A DNA stretch of 64,000 nt. Source: Zantedeschia hybrid cultivar. Lineage: Eukaryota; Streptophyta; Magnoliopsida; Alismatales; Araceae. The stretch is from assembly GCA_030544215.1 (NCBI GenBank), contig JARZZO010000008.1, forward strand, positions 16,983,114-17,047,113, read 5' to 3'. How positions within the stretch are numbered: the first letter of the stretch is position 1; each line of letters begins with the position of its first letter. The notes under the pieces are model-generated. The model was not told the origin of the DNA and did not search any database. It saw only the letters and a list, made by a program, of their open reading frames with translations. Shown here piece by piece: positions 1-10,658 of this stretch. Both the position numbers and the translations under genes were made by a program.

Positions 1-428
1 ACTACCTTTACTTTCTTAAAATGTTTAAAACAAAAGAACTAATCACATCTTTCTACCTATACCACAACGGGAGTGAAGGATAGGAGGGGAGTTTGCAATG
101 GAAAGAAGGGAATCACGAAAGGGCCGGCTGGTTGTCTAAAACAATTCCGATAGATCATCTTCGAATATGCACTAGAGCTAGATGTCATTATTGTAGTTAA
201 TCATAAGAATGTAGCCAAGGTTAAGAAATCTTAGCACATCTTAATCCTAAAGAAATATCTACCAACGGGTGCGGTAAGCATAAGATGCAAAATAAAGATC
301 GCATTGACTCGACACAAATTAACGCCAACACAGCAGTACAAATAATTGCCAACCTTTGGATTCCCTTGGTTCACAGACTAACCTGAGTACGTTAGGTAAT
401 TAATTCATGACGTGAATAACGGTGGGAT
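1..428. other. unassigned flank left of the CACTA element
   Basis: I see no open reading frame, RNA gene or repeat boundary that I can support here. The trinucleotide gat at 426-428 is the left target-site copy of the CACTA element that follows. Confidence 0.5.
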
Positions 429-2120
429 CACCAGTAGAAATCGACCTATTAGCGACAGTTTTTTATAAAAAGTCATCGCCAATAATATCATTAGCGACAG
501 CTATAAAAAAATTGTTGCTATTATAATAATATTATCGTGATAGCTAAAAAAAGTCATCGCTAATAATATTACCAACGACGGCTTATATGAAAATCGTCGC
601 TATTAAAAACTTATTAGCGGCGGTTGAAATGTCGTACGTCGCTATTATAATATTATTAGTGACGATAATATAAAAAAATCATCGCTATTATAATATTATT
701 CGCGATGCCTAAAAAAGCATCACCAATAATATTATTAGCGATGGCTTCATAAAAATCATTGCTATTGGTAAATTATTAACGATGGTTGAAATGTCGTTTG
801 TTGTTATTATAATATGATTATCGATGGTTACAGAAAAATCATCGCTATTATAATATTTTATTCGCAACGACTAAAAAAAATCGTCACCAATAATATTATT
901 AGCAACGGCTGCATAAAAACCGTCCCAATAATAGTGTTAATTGCAAAAGCTATTTTAGCCATAGCTAATAATTTTTATATATTAAACTTTTATTTAATAT
1001 ACTTATAGTTAATATTGTGCTAATGTTAGTTATAAAGCACAATTAGAATATTTAACTTAATATTTGGCATATAATTATGATAACATAACTAATATAACTT
1101 ATAACTAATATAACATAACCAATACACTTAAATATATATTATGCAACTATTAAGTATACATAAGTATTTAACAAAAATAGAGTTAAGTAAGTTTAATATA
1201 GGTAAACAGGTAGTTAACTATTATAGTTAACTATTTACATAACTAGTATAACCAATATAATATAACTAAATATAGTATAGTTAAATATAGTTAACTTAAC
1301 TATATTAGTGTATGTATGACATGGTTAATTTAGTATATATAAGCATTTATTTTCAAGCAAATTACATCTTTAAAGAATTTAAATTTAAATTATATAAATT
1401 TACTTATATATAGAAAAAATTATATATTCAACTACATATTAAAATATTCCAACTAAGTTTACTAATATAACTATTATAAATTTTTTTTTTTGAAAGTTAC
1501 TAGTATAATTATTCATTCAAGTATATATTCAAGTATATACTTTAAAGGACTTTTGTGCGAAATGTCCCTAAGTCCCAAGTTCCCAGCACTCATTCCTCAC
1601 TTTTGGTTAACAAACGTGGCGACGAAGATGTTGCCTATATAAGAGGAATAGAAATACTCAAATATAGTGGAGTTGTATCTTCAATCAACAAGGTGCTTTA
1701 GGGGTATTCATTTGATTCTTACAAAGAATTTCATAGTTAAGCATTCTTAATTAAGAGTAATATAAGGATGGGTGACTTCCTGGGAAGTTTCTATTTCTCA
1801 AGCTGTCGCTAAGAATAGATAAAAATAAAAAAATATTATTAACAACGAAATCCGTCGCTAATATTAGACTATTAGTGACAATTACAATTTTAGTTGTTAG
1901 TATTTAAATATTAGCGACGACTAAATTATAGTCATCGGTAATAATCAACACTATTAGCGACGACTTTTAGATTACGTGTCATCAAGTATTTGCGACCGGA
2001 CTTTTAGCGACGGTATTATCGACGACAACTTAGCCACTGCAAATATTATTTGCGATGAATTTTTAAATATTTGTAACGGCCGGCTTTCAGCCGTTGCGAA
2101 TACTCCGATTTCTACTAGTG
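429..2120. mobile_element. non-autonomous CACTA (En/Spm) transposon
   Basis: The left end reads CACCAGTAGAAATCG and the reverse complement of the right end reads CACTAGTAGAAATCG, so the terminal inverted repeats differ at one base in 15. The flanking trinucleotide gat occurs at 426-428 and 2121-2123, which is the 3-bp TSD typical of the CACTA superfamily. Both subterminal regions (about 440-960 and 1810-2100) are filled with palindromic TTAGCGACGG modules, the usual transposase-binding architecture of plant CACTA elements. The 1.7-kb body has no long reading frame, so it would depend on a transposase supplied in trans. The centre (960-1800) is very AT-rich with no recognisable content. Confidence 0.85.
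445..960. repeat. CACTA subterminal palindrome array with a roughly 162-bp higher-order period
   Basis: About nine modules alternate between forms related to ATTAGCGACGGCT and TCGTCGCTAATAAT, so each module is itself an inverted repeat. The phrase GGTTGAAATGTCGT recurs at 622 and 784, and its surroundings align at the same 162-bp offset, so about three modules form a larger duplicated unit. Similar modules, less regular, occur at 1810-2100 near the other end. In this superfamily such subterminal repeats bind the transposase. That function is known for the family and is inferred here. Confidence 0.7.
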
Positions 2121-2123
2121 GAT

Positions 2124-3882
2124 GGAGTGGGATTTTAGTTTTTACCTATGCCTATACGAGAATATAAGCCAATTGAAAGTCGAGAAGAATGGGCGCGCAG
2201 AAAAGCAGACTTACGACGACGTCTATGTGCTAAGCTATGTTCCATCAAGATGCATATGTTAGAACCTTCTACATGGGCATTTCCAGAGGCACGTACCTTG
2301 AAACATCTTTTAGCAAAATGCGTTATATATATCAAACATCAGGGAAAGTTAAGAGAATATTGATTTGATTATTCACTTTGAATCTATGCATATCGCTCAG
2401 CTGTCATGTTTTCCTTAGTTCATCTCATCAAAAAGTTAAATATTATTTTCACCCGTTCCTACAGGCCGGCCATTGGTTCTACCAAGGTGGGCAGGGACAC
2501 AATAGATACCCAAGTATATATGATGATGCATGCTGGATATATAGTATAATACTTTATCTAATTTTTAAATGTATTGGTGCTGAGTTATTCACATTCTCTT
2601 TTATAAAAATTGTGCTTTATAGAGTTACTAATTACTTTTAGCTACTTTCATCCTCTCCTTTCTGTGTCAGTATGTTTGCGATTGCTCCTCTACATGCCAT
2701 AACTTTTATTCCCTATGAACATAACCAATAGAACTGAAGTAAGGCATAACCCCTCTAAACCATGTCAGCCAAACTTAGTTTTCTTCCTTCCTTGCCATGC
2801 GATGTATTCAATTTTTTACTGTCATTACAACGAGTCGGTTCCCTTTGTTGTTTGTTAAACAAAGACTACCAGCAGTAGCAGTATGAGTCTGGGGGCTTTG
2901 GAAGTCGGTATAAAGGGTTGCCAACTTTGTCAAGTTTTGAGGCAAAAAGAAAAGAAGATCATCATGGCTATCTTCTTTTGTTAGTTGACTATATATATAT
3001 ATATAAATAGAGAGCATTCTCAGTATTTTTCTCTTAAAAGGCAATCTTTACCAATGCAATTGTTTTGTACAGAAACAACTTTCCACGGTAGAGATTGTAC
3101 TTCTTAGGTATGTCAACGGACCAGAGACAGTAGCAAAAGTGGCACTTTCTGTTTTCATTTTTTTATAAGGTTTATCGGAGACGAAATTCACTGTTTCCGC
3201 TCTTCCATTTCTATTTTTAAATTAAAAATAAAAAATGATAATGGAAGTAAAGGGAAGTTTTTCGTTATCATCATCGCTATACTAAGAAATTATTTAAAAT
3301 TATTATTATTATTTATCTTTTTTATAAACATTTTTTGTAATTAAAAAAAATAAATATTTCAAAATTTTAATATATGTAAAAATTAGCAATCTAGGAATTT
3401 TAAATTTTAAAATCTACTTTATCTATCAATCTAAATCTACATATGAATATACTCAAACATATGCCATAAAATTATATTAAATTTTTAATAGATTTTCAAC
3501 TTCTTATTGAGGCCTTAGTTTTATCAAACTATCAAGAAATATTCTCGCTGTTGGATATGAGAGATATTTATCTAATGAGTTTTAATTTTAACTTTTAAAA
3601 TACTATATATATATATAGATATATAGGATATATGATAATTCGAAAATAGAAACGGATTGACAGATGCGAAAATGAGTGTTTCCGTTTTCGACTCCTATAG
3701 CTATCGAAGATCAATTTCTATTTCTTATAAGTTAACGGATGATTTTTAACGGAGTTCCGTATCAATTAATACAAACAAAAACGGAACGGATAATCAGAAT
3801 TTGGATATTTATTGGCAGAGCCCTGATACTTGTAGTACTATATACAGCCCGAGAGACTAATACTCCGTCAAGCCAAACATTG
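2124..3882. other. unassigned AT-rich region
   Basis: A 71-codon open frame at 2148-2363 (plus) and a few others of similar size are present, but I recognise none of them and see no supporting gene structure. About 3640-3835 resembles the oligopyrimidine/purine blocks (gaaaacggat) of the hAT-like MITE fragment at 63561. It ends in ggcagagccctg, whose reverse complement resembles that MITE end, but I found no matching left end or TSD. A short TA dinucleotide run lies near 2990-3006. Confidence 0.4.
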
Positions 3883-3891
3883 TTTTATTAA

Positions 3892-4298
3892 GGATTTTTT
3901 TTGCATATATATCCCTCTAATACTTTTATTTGTAGATATATCTCCAACTCCCACATATTGTTTTTAGTACTTCTGAAATGTCCGACATATTACGGTTATA
4001 CCCCTCCGTCAAACTGCCCTTAAATCAGACTTAAAGATTTTGCATATGTACTTCTAAACTCACTGATATTTTACATATATACCTCTAATTTTAGTAAAAC
4101 CTTGCATATGTACCTTTGATGTTATTAAGATTTATGGAATATGGAACCTTTTCGTTATATTTAATTATAATTTACGTTATTTTGACATAGAGGCAAAATC
4201 ATAACATATTCAAGATTTTAAGGATATTAAAAATAATGTGAGAGTTAGAAGTATATATACAAATATAGTGTATTTGAAATATATATATACAAAACCCT
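3892..4298. mobile_element. MITE, probable Mutator-like, 9-bp target duplication
   Basis: The 9-mer ttttattaa occurs at 3883-3891 and 4299-4307 and brackets a 407-bp AT-rich segment. The left end (GGATTTTTTTTGCATATATAT) and the reverse complement of the right end (AGGGTTTTGTATATATATAT) form an imperfect inverted repeat. Inside are repeated phrases around gcatatgtacctct. A 9-bp duplication with inverted ends fits Mutator-like MITEs. The TSD is low-complexity, so chance is a real alternative. Confidence 0.5.
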
Positions 4299-4555
4299 TT
4301 TTATTAAATGCGCCCGAGAAATTGAGAGTGTCGGATGCTGCTTACTACACTCGCTCACTAACCTCTTTTGCAAAAGGCCTTAACCCCTGCATGTCTATCC
4401 ACAAATTGGGACAAACCTTTGCCAATAGATGGGAATACAGCACGCCATGCACCCTGCACACGAGGAGGGATCAGAAAAGGGGAGATCGTGGCCTACTCCT
4501 ACGAGGCTCAGCTCACCGACGCAACTCTCACCTCCCCCTTTATTAGACCACCAAG

Positions 4556-4663
4556 GCAGAATCTAGACCTGAAAGGACCCTAAACAGGAACAGGCACGCC
4601 ACTAAGCGGGCAGAATCTAGACTAGGAAGGACCCTAAACAGGGACAGACACGCCACTAAACCG
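4556..4663. repeat. tandem duplication, two copies of a 54-bp unit
   Basis: The phrase agaatctagac starts at 4558 and again at 4612. It is followed both times by gaaaggaccctaaacagg-like and cacgccactaa sequence, giving two adjacent 54-bp copies with a few differences. No coding function is apparent. Confidence 0.6.
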
Positions 4664-4805
4664 TGAGCCACTGGCCCTTCCTCCCCAACTAGGGACAATC
4701 GTCCTACGGCTACCCATAGGCTCCCTTTCTCCCACCCACCCCAACCCCCAAAATAAGAGACAAGATTGTCTAGATGTGGCTTGTGTGGATCGTCAATATC
4801 TTCAG

Positions 4806-5329
4806 CAACAATACTTGATGTAATGTCATACATTGCAATTTAACGTGGATTGTAATGTATGGCATAGCAATCGTCCGATGAGATCTAAATCGGGTGGCTA
4901 CTGTACAGTTCGTCTAAATTTAAGGACCGTTTGGAGGTTCTTTTTTATTTTCTCGTCGGATTTTTTAAATTTTTTGAAATGTCCGATCAAAAAACCAACG
5001 GTATAGTCGGATTGTTCGGATGAGCTCTGATTAGACTGTATATTTTTTTCAAAAAAATATATTTTACATGTAAATCGAGGTTTATATTTTTTAAAAAAAT
5101 ATATATACAGTCGTGTTGGAACTGACCAGAGCAATCCAGATGTGCCGTCAAATTTTTGATCGGACATTCTAAAAAAATTAAAAATCCAACAAGAAAATAA
5201 AAAAATAAAAAACACCTCTCAAATGGCCTCTAAATTTAGATAGACTGCACAGCAACCGTCCGATCCAGATCCGATCAGATAATTGTTGTGCCATGCATTT
5301 TAGATCATGCATTGCAGTAAATATTAGTC
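4806..5329. mobile_element. foldback MITE, Mutator-like, 9-bp target duplication
   Basis: The 9-mer tatcttcag lies at 4797-4805 and 5330-5338, immediately outside a 524-bp segment that folds back on itself almost end to end. The left arm contains ggattttttaaattttttga and the right arm its approximate complement. The ends resemble AATACTTGATGTAATG and AATATTTACTGCAATG (reverse-complemented right end). A 9-bp TSD with long inverted repeats is the Mutator-superfamily pattern. Relatives with TACTTGCTGCAATG-type ends recur at 6.7-7.7 kb and 60.8-62.2 kb. There is no coding capacity. Confidence 0.7.
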
Positions 5330-5338
5330 TATCTTCAG

Positions 5339-6704
5339 ACACGTCAAAATAAGTCGCACATATATATATAAATTATACACATCATTTTAAAGACGAAGGA
5401 CTCATATATCTTAGTTATCTTAGTGTAGGACTCATTTTGACGTGTATTAAGACAGTGTACATGAACAAAATCGAGATGATCTCGTTCCCCCAAATATCAT
5501 CCCTCCAAGGTAGGTAGGACACCAGCAGGGTGAACACGCGTCGTTCTCCCACCGGCTCGGCCTACGGGCACGGACACGGACACGGACACGGACACGGAGG
5601 GGTCCATTTGGCGGAGCGCCGTCACGTGCTATATAGCAAACATGTCTCCAAAGCCGCCGTCCCGCACCGCCCTTATAAATAATTTGACCCGTTCCTGGGG
5701 GGCGCTCGTGCCCAGACACCAGAAATAACGGTGGATTTTTTTTTGGTGGGATTCGGATTACTTCATTACAAAGGAACATAAAAGAAGAGGGAACTCCAAC
5801 ACTCTGTAAACAGATACGAATAATTAAAATTTTACTTTTTTACTTTTTGAAAATATAATTTATTAATTTGAATAAGTTATCTTCATTTTTATATATTCGT
5901 GACCGGGAAAGTTCTCTCTTCCTTTCTATTGTAATGATCTCGTCACTCTAAAAGGAGTGGCCTGATGAGTTGGTGGCCTCTCCGTGCAGCCTTAGTGCGC
6001 TTCCGACTACAAATAGCATCTTTCCATGTGTTTGTGGGGAAGTCGGCCGGGAGCTCCTTTAGCTCCACATCTAGTGCGCAATTGCGCGGGCCTGGCGCAA
6101 GCGTGGGTGCACGAACGGCGGCGCGACGCGTGGAGATGCTACGAGTGGCATCCTTGCGCAAACATGCGACTGGCGGTCGGCCTTGCCGTGCTCATGGCAG
6201 TGAGAGGTAACTGCGTTCTCGGGGGCTCTCATGCTGCCAAGGAAATGATTGGCGCATAGTTGGGCTCGCCAGGGCATTTGTCCGTTTTTTAGTGGCTATT
6301 GCTGGCGCTTTTAATCTTCTTTGTTGTGTGTCATGTGCTGTGGCAGTCACCGGCGGCCCACGTGAAATGGACTCCGCTCATTGTCCGTGACGTATGCATG
6401 GCGTAGGCCTCCCGTTGGAGGGACAGCATCCAGAGCAGGGTAGCTTTTAGATAGGCTACGGGCACTGGCAGTCCATGTGATATGATGTGGGAACAGTACC
6501 AGTGAGTAGATTTTGGCATTTTGCATTAGGGAAAATTTGATAGGCAGTCCTTTCAGAGTTTGTTCTTTACTTTCCAATCCCCCACAATAAATACAATAGT
6601 GCAGATCCTTACTTTTTATCTAGGATTACTTTTTATTTCTGTGACGTGATCCCACCATCTACACATATGTAAAGCCTCGTAAATGTCCATTTATCTTTCT
6701 CTTT
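5339..6704. other. unassigned, partly GC-rich region with a hexamer repeat
   Basis: About 5565-5598 is a short run of the hexamer cggaca. A TATA-like tataaataa follows at about 5672, and CACGTG at about 5624, so a decayed promoter is conceivable. I could not connect it to a gene. GC-rich 5960-6280 has overlapping open frames of 60-80 codons on both strands, none recognisable. Confidence 0.35.
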
Positions 6705-7655
6705 GAATTCTTGCAGCATTAATTAGGAATGGTCCAAATGCACAGAGGATGTGCAGTTTGATTTTTTTTATTTTCTTGTTAGAATTTTTAGATTTTTTTT
6801 TGGAACATCCAATCAAAAAAACAAACGATACCACTAACAAGCTCGAGTTCACTCCGAACTTGTGGTACATTTATTTTTTCAAAAGAAAATTATATATGCA
6901 AATTGAGATATATGAAAAAAAATATTTTTTAAAATTAAATATATAGAGAGTTGGAGACCAACTCGAGCTTACTGGTGATATCATCAGATTCTCGATCAAA
7001 CATTATAAAAATTTTAAAAAAAATCTAACAAAAAAAAAAAGAATAGAAAAACTGGTCCCAGACCCATGGTCAAGGCATGCACAAAAAGGTTTTTTTCTTT
7101 GAAAAGCAAATATATAATAAGCTTGGGACCACTCCCAAATTATTGGCAATATCATATGATTTTTGATCAGGTGTTTTAAAAAAGTAAAAAAATTCTAAAT
7201 TTTTTAAAAAAAAAAATAGTCTCAACTACACCATGGCGTGTGACTAGGTTAATGTTATCAATAACATGTTATGCACAATCCGAGAGTATATCCGAGTTGT
7301 TCAAGTCGGCCCTTATCTGAATCTATATTTTTTTCAAAAAAAAAAAAAACACTTTGCACATAAATCGAGGTTTGTGTCTTTTTTTTTTTGAAAAAAAATA
7401 TACATTCGGATCGAGGCTGACCCGAAGAACTCGGATGTACCTTCGAATTTTTAATCGGGTGCCCCAAAAAAATTTAAAAAACTCGACAAGAAAATAAAAA
7501 AGAGAAAGAAAAAATGTCCCAACTAGTTCCCCTTAAAATGGACGAGTTGCACAGCAGCCGTCCCATCGGATCCGATCGGACGGCTGTTGTATATGGCATT
7601 GCAATCCACGTTGGATTGTAATGCTATGCATTGCAGCAAGTATTATTCCGTACTT
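6705..7655. mobile_element. cluster of nested foldback MITEs
   Basis: At least two inverted-repeat structures related to the 4806-5329 element lie here. One arm pair is 6740-6900 against 6945-7050, sharing aacatccaatcaaaaaa-type sequence and its complement. A second fills about 7260-7650, with arms around cgaggtttgtgtc and an end reading cattgcagcaagtatt at 7639-7652. Left ends are missing or overwritten, and I found no clean TSD. The homopolymer A and T runs are in the arms. Confidence 0.5.
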
Positions 7656-9224
7656 TTTATCACCTTCTTTATCACATTTGTTGAAAATTATTTGATACCT
7701 TGATTAAATAGCTCTTATTAAAATTACTTTTGGCATGACTTTTAGTGTAAGTAATGCACTTAATCAGAGCTCTTGATCAAGTGAAGAATTGGCTCCAAAT
7801 GTGTGTAACAAAGAGAGCGGTAAAACGTGTGGTGTAATAGCATTTTTTTAAGTAAAATACTGTTATATTGTTATAATCTTTGTGGAAATTCCAAATTTAA
7901 AGCTTCGTATCTTCTTTTTACAAACTAGACTTGTGATTCTCTATTGCGGGTAAATTATAAAAGGCTATATGGAAAACAAACGAAGACGAAAGTTTTGTGA
8001 TGTCTTGAGTCTGGTATCAAGAAGAGTAGCAAGAAGAATATTGACTTCTTGCTCAGTTCCATGACTTTATACTAAAAAGGAATGTTCAACACCATGGGAG
8101 AGTACAATCTTAGGGGGGTAGACGGAGTGGTGTGCATACGATTAAAAGATGAGATCTTCTGGAGCTTTTTCTCTGAATCTTCACATTCCCCCACTCATAT
8201 AGAAGTAAAGATAAATAAGTTATTTGTCATGAAAATTTATAAAAATATTAAATATATCTATCTAGACTTAATTAATATGTCCCCCCCCCCATATGTTGGA
8301 GATGTTGATAAATAGACCATTTGACATGAAAAGATACAAACATGTCAAGTACATCTCATTTCTGTGTGAGTAATTAAGATGATAAAAAATAATTAAAAAA
8401 AGTGGTCCAACTAATCTGATCATCTAATTACAACCTTTTCAGATTTTTGGGTAAACCTAAAGTCATGTGGGATGATTCCTCCGGATCCGTGCTCCAAGTC
8501 TCCAAGCTGCAGCTTGTGATAATACCAGGGAGCTGAAAGGCCTCAGGGCAGTACTAAATACGAGTTACACGACCACCTGCCAATAGAGGTATTCTCTGGA
8601 ACAGGATCCAATATACTTGAAATGCTAACCTATATATGTGGAATAACTAACAGGACAAAAATATCAAAAAATTTCCCTACATCAAGAGACTTTGATTAGA
8701 TCCTTGCAATGAAGAGGTTACTTGTACAAATCGGCTTGTTCCTTTGTAAAAAAGGGAAAAAAAAAGAACTTGTGATGACAGTGAAAGGAACCAAGATTGC
8801 GACAGGTTATCGCAGGATTTGAGGGGCTCTCTGGAATAGTGGTGCAAAATATATAGTGAAAAAAAAAAAAAAACACTGATCTCAAAATCACTGAACACGA
8901 AATTTTTAATTCTAATTTATGGTTGAAAAGTCAAGAAGAAGAAAACCTTGGAGGATCTTGTTTGTTTTATTTTCCTGTTGTTACATCTTCAAACAATTAA
9001 AAAGTATTACTAAATGAAATTTTTGTTGAATTTGCAGACGTTTATCGTCTCACGCCTAAACATGGACCCAGGAAAAGACAAGAAAAGACCAAGGGAATCC
9101 GAACGTAGTGGCCATATTTGGAGGCATCAATTGATGCAACCCCACTCTCCCCAAGTGGGGGTTCATCCCAGACGTGGTTCATAGACCCATCATTGTACAC
9201 ATCTGTGTAAGTTTGTTAATTTAG
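7656..9224. other. unassigned AT-rich region
   Basis: No gene, RNA gene or bounded repeat found. It contains a poly-C run at about 8281-8290 and poly-A runs near 8862-8873. Small open frames (for example 8082-8315 plus and 8677-8898 minus) have no recognisable features. Confidence 0.4.
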
Positions 9225-9510
9225 GTTTTGTTCGGTGCACTTTTTATTTATAAGCGTTCTATTAATGTTTTAAACAAAAACTGCTAAATTTTGGCAGTCA
9301 TTTATTTAAGATTTTAATTACGTTTTTTCTAACTAAAAAATTTACCTTACAGCATCTTACACAAAAATAAAAATAGAATTGTGAAGAGAACTTTGAAATA
9401 GGTGATGATATAAAATTAGTTACAACTTTTGTTACTCATCATTCTTTATGTTAAGTTTTTTTTTTTTTTTTTAAATAAAGGTCTCGTCAAACGCGCCCTC
9501 ATATTTGACG
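9225..9510. mobile_element. possible MITE
   Basis: The left end (aggttttgttcggtgcactttttattta) and the reverse complement of the right end (agggcgcgtttgacgagacctttattta) are similar along about 28 bases, which suggests terminal inverted repeats around a non-coding AT-rich body. I could not find a convincing target duplication, so family and exact limits are uncertain. Confidence 0.35.
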
Positions 9511-10188
9511 CTTTCGAGCATATATTAAAACATCAAATTGCTCAAGACCTGATAAGAAGTCTGCCCTAGGACATGGACATTATTCGAAAACTACAGATTA
9601 AGATGTATCTTGTCATGTTTCGATCACCCAAAGTAGGAAAGCTCATCACTTTTCCTGCCGCAAACTAAGGGTTCTCTTTAACCGTGGTCCGTGGGATTAG
9701 AAAGCAACAGCAAACCCGCAGGAACCAGTGGAACTTAGTTCCAAAAATTATTCACTGATTTAGATTTTAGATACTCCAATTTATAAAGCCAAAGCCACGA
9801 CGGTGCAACACATCCATGCGTAGGGTCTGTTTGATCGGCAAATTAGATGGTGCTTATACATTATGCTCTTCTATACTCGTGCGAAAGAGTACTATGATCA
9901 CATATCGTCCAATTCTTCCAATCAAAGAGCAAGATCCGCTGCACCTGTACATGAGCAGTACAGCAAGTATTTCTCATCAATAAAATCTCAGTAGATAATT
10001 TATCCCTTTTGAGTTTGCGCACATGCCTTGGATCGTTGCGTGGGATGCAAACTCGACCAAATAATTGGTCACCATTCAGTCCCATACCCATATATTTTTT
10101 AGATCAAAACTGTTCAAATAAATCAAAGAAAAATCAATCTTTCGGTCCCACATATGGTCACCCATCAAATGTCATTTTCGTCTCCGTG

Positions 10189-10500
10189 TTTTTTTTTTTT
10201 TTTAGGACAGTAGTCCAGTGGTGCTGGGCACAAGTCCCTCACTCAGAGGAGAGGGGTTCAAGCCAGTCCGAAGCCAATCCATATAAACCTCAAAGAAGTA
10301 AGGAGCGTACTCGAAAGAGGAGAAAATCGCGCAGCAGCACGAGAGAGACCGTCGAAACAAAACGAAGCCTACCGCCCACAGGGCGAAAAATCCGTAAGCC
10401 GAAAACTCTTGCCCACCGGACCGTAGACAAGATCGAACTTGCAACCTCCCCGCCAAGACGGGGAGGGTGAAACCACCACACCACACCACATGCAGGTTTC
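10189..10500 (-). mobile_element. tRNA-derived SINE
   Basis: Read on the minus strand, the 5' part has an A-box-like TGGTGTGGTGG and a B-box-like AGTTCGATC about 45 bases downstream. The 3' end is a poly-A tail (T run at 10189-10203 on the plus strand). Imperfect flanking repeats, attttcgtctccgtg at 10174-10188 and actttcgttccgtg at 10501-10514, look like a TSD. Oddly, the tail-proximal part read on the plus strand also carries tRNA-like boxes: TAGTCCAGTGG at about 10207 and GGTTCAAGCC at about 10255. It may be two SINE heads facing each other. Confidence 0.6.
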
Positions 10501-10658
10501 ACTTTCGTTCCGTGTTGCGGTGTCCACTTTTCCTTCCTCCGATGTAACCCCTACAGACATATACTGACAACAGCCCACCGCGCCCATACACGAAGATACT
10601 ACATCTTATGGCCAATTTGTGGTACGTCTTTTTTTTTTTTTGAAACTGAGGATAAAAT

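Noticed and set aside
2148..2363. 71-codon frame as a small host gene
   Set aside because: No recognisable motif, start context or neighbour support; such frames are expected by chance in this length.
5560..5780. Host promoter (TATA-like box, CACGTG, GC-rich hexamers)
   Set aside because: No coding sequence or splice signals follow that I can recognise; the evidence is too thin.
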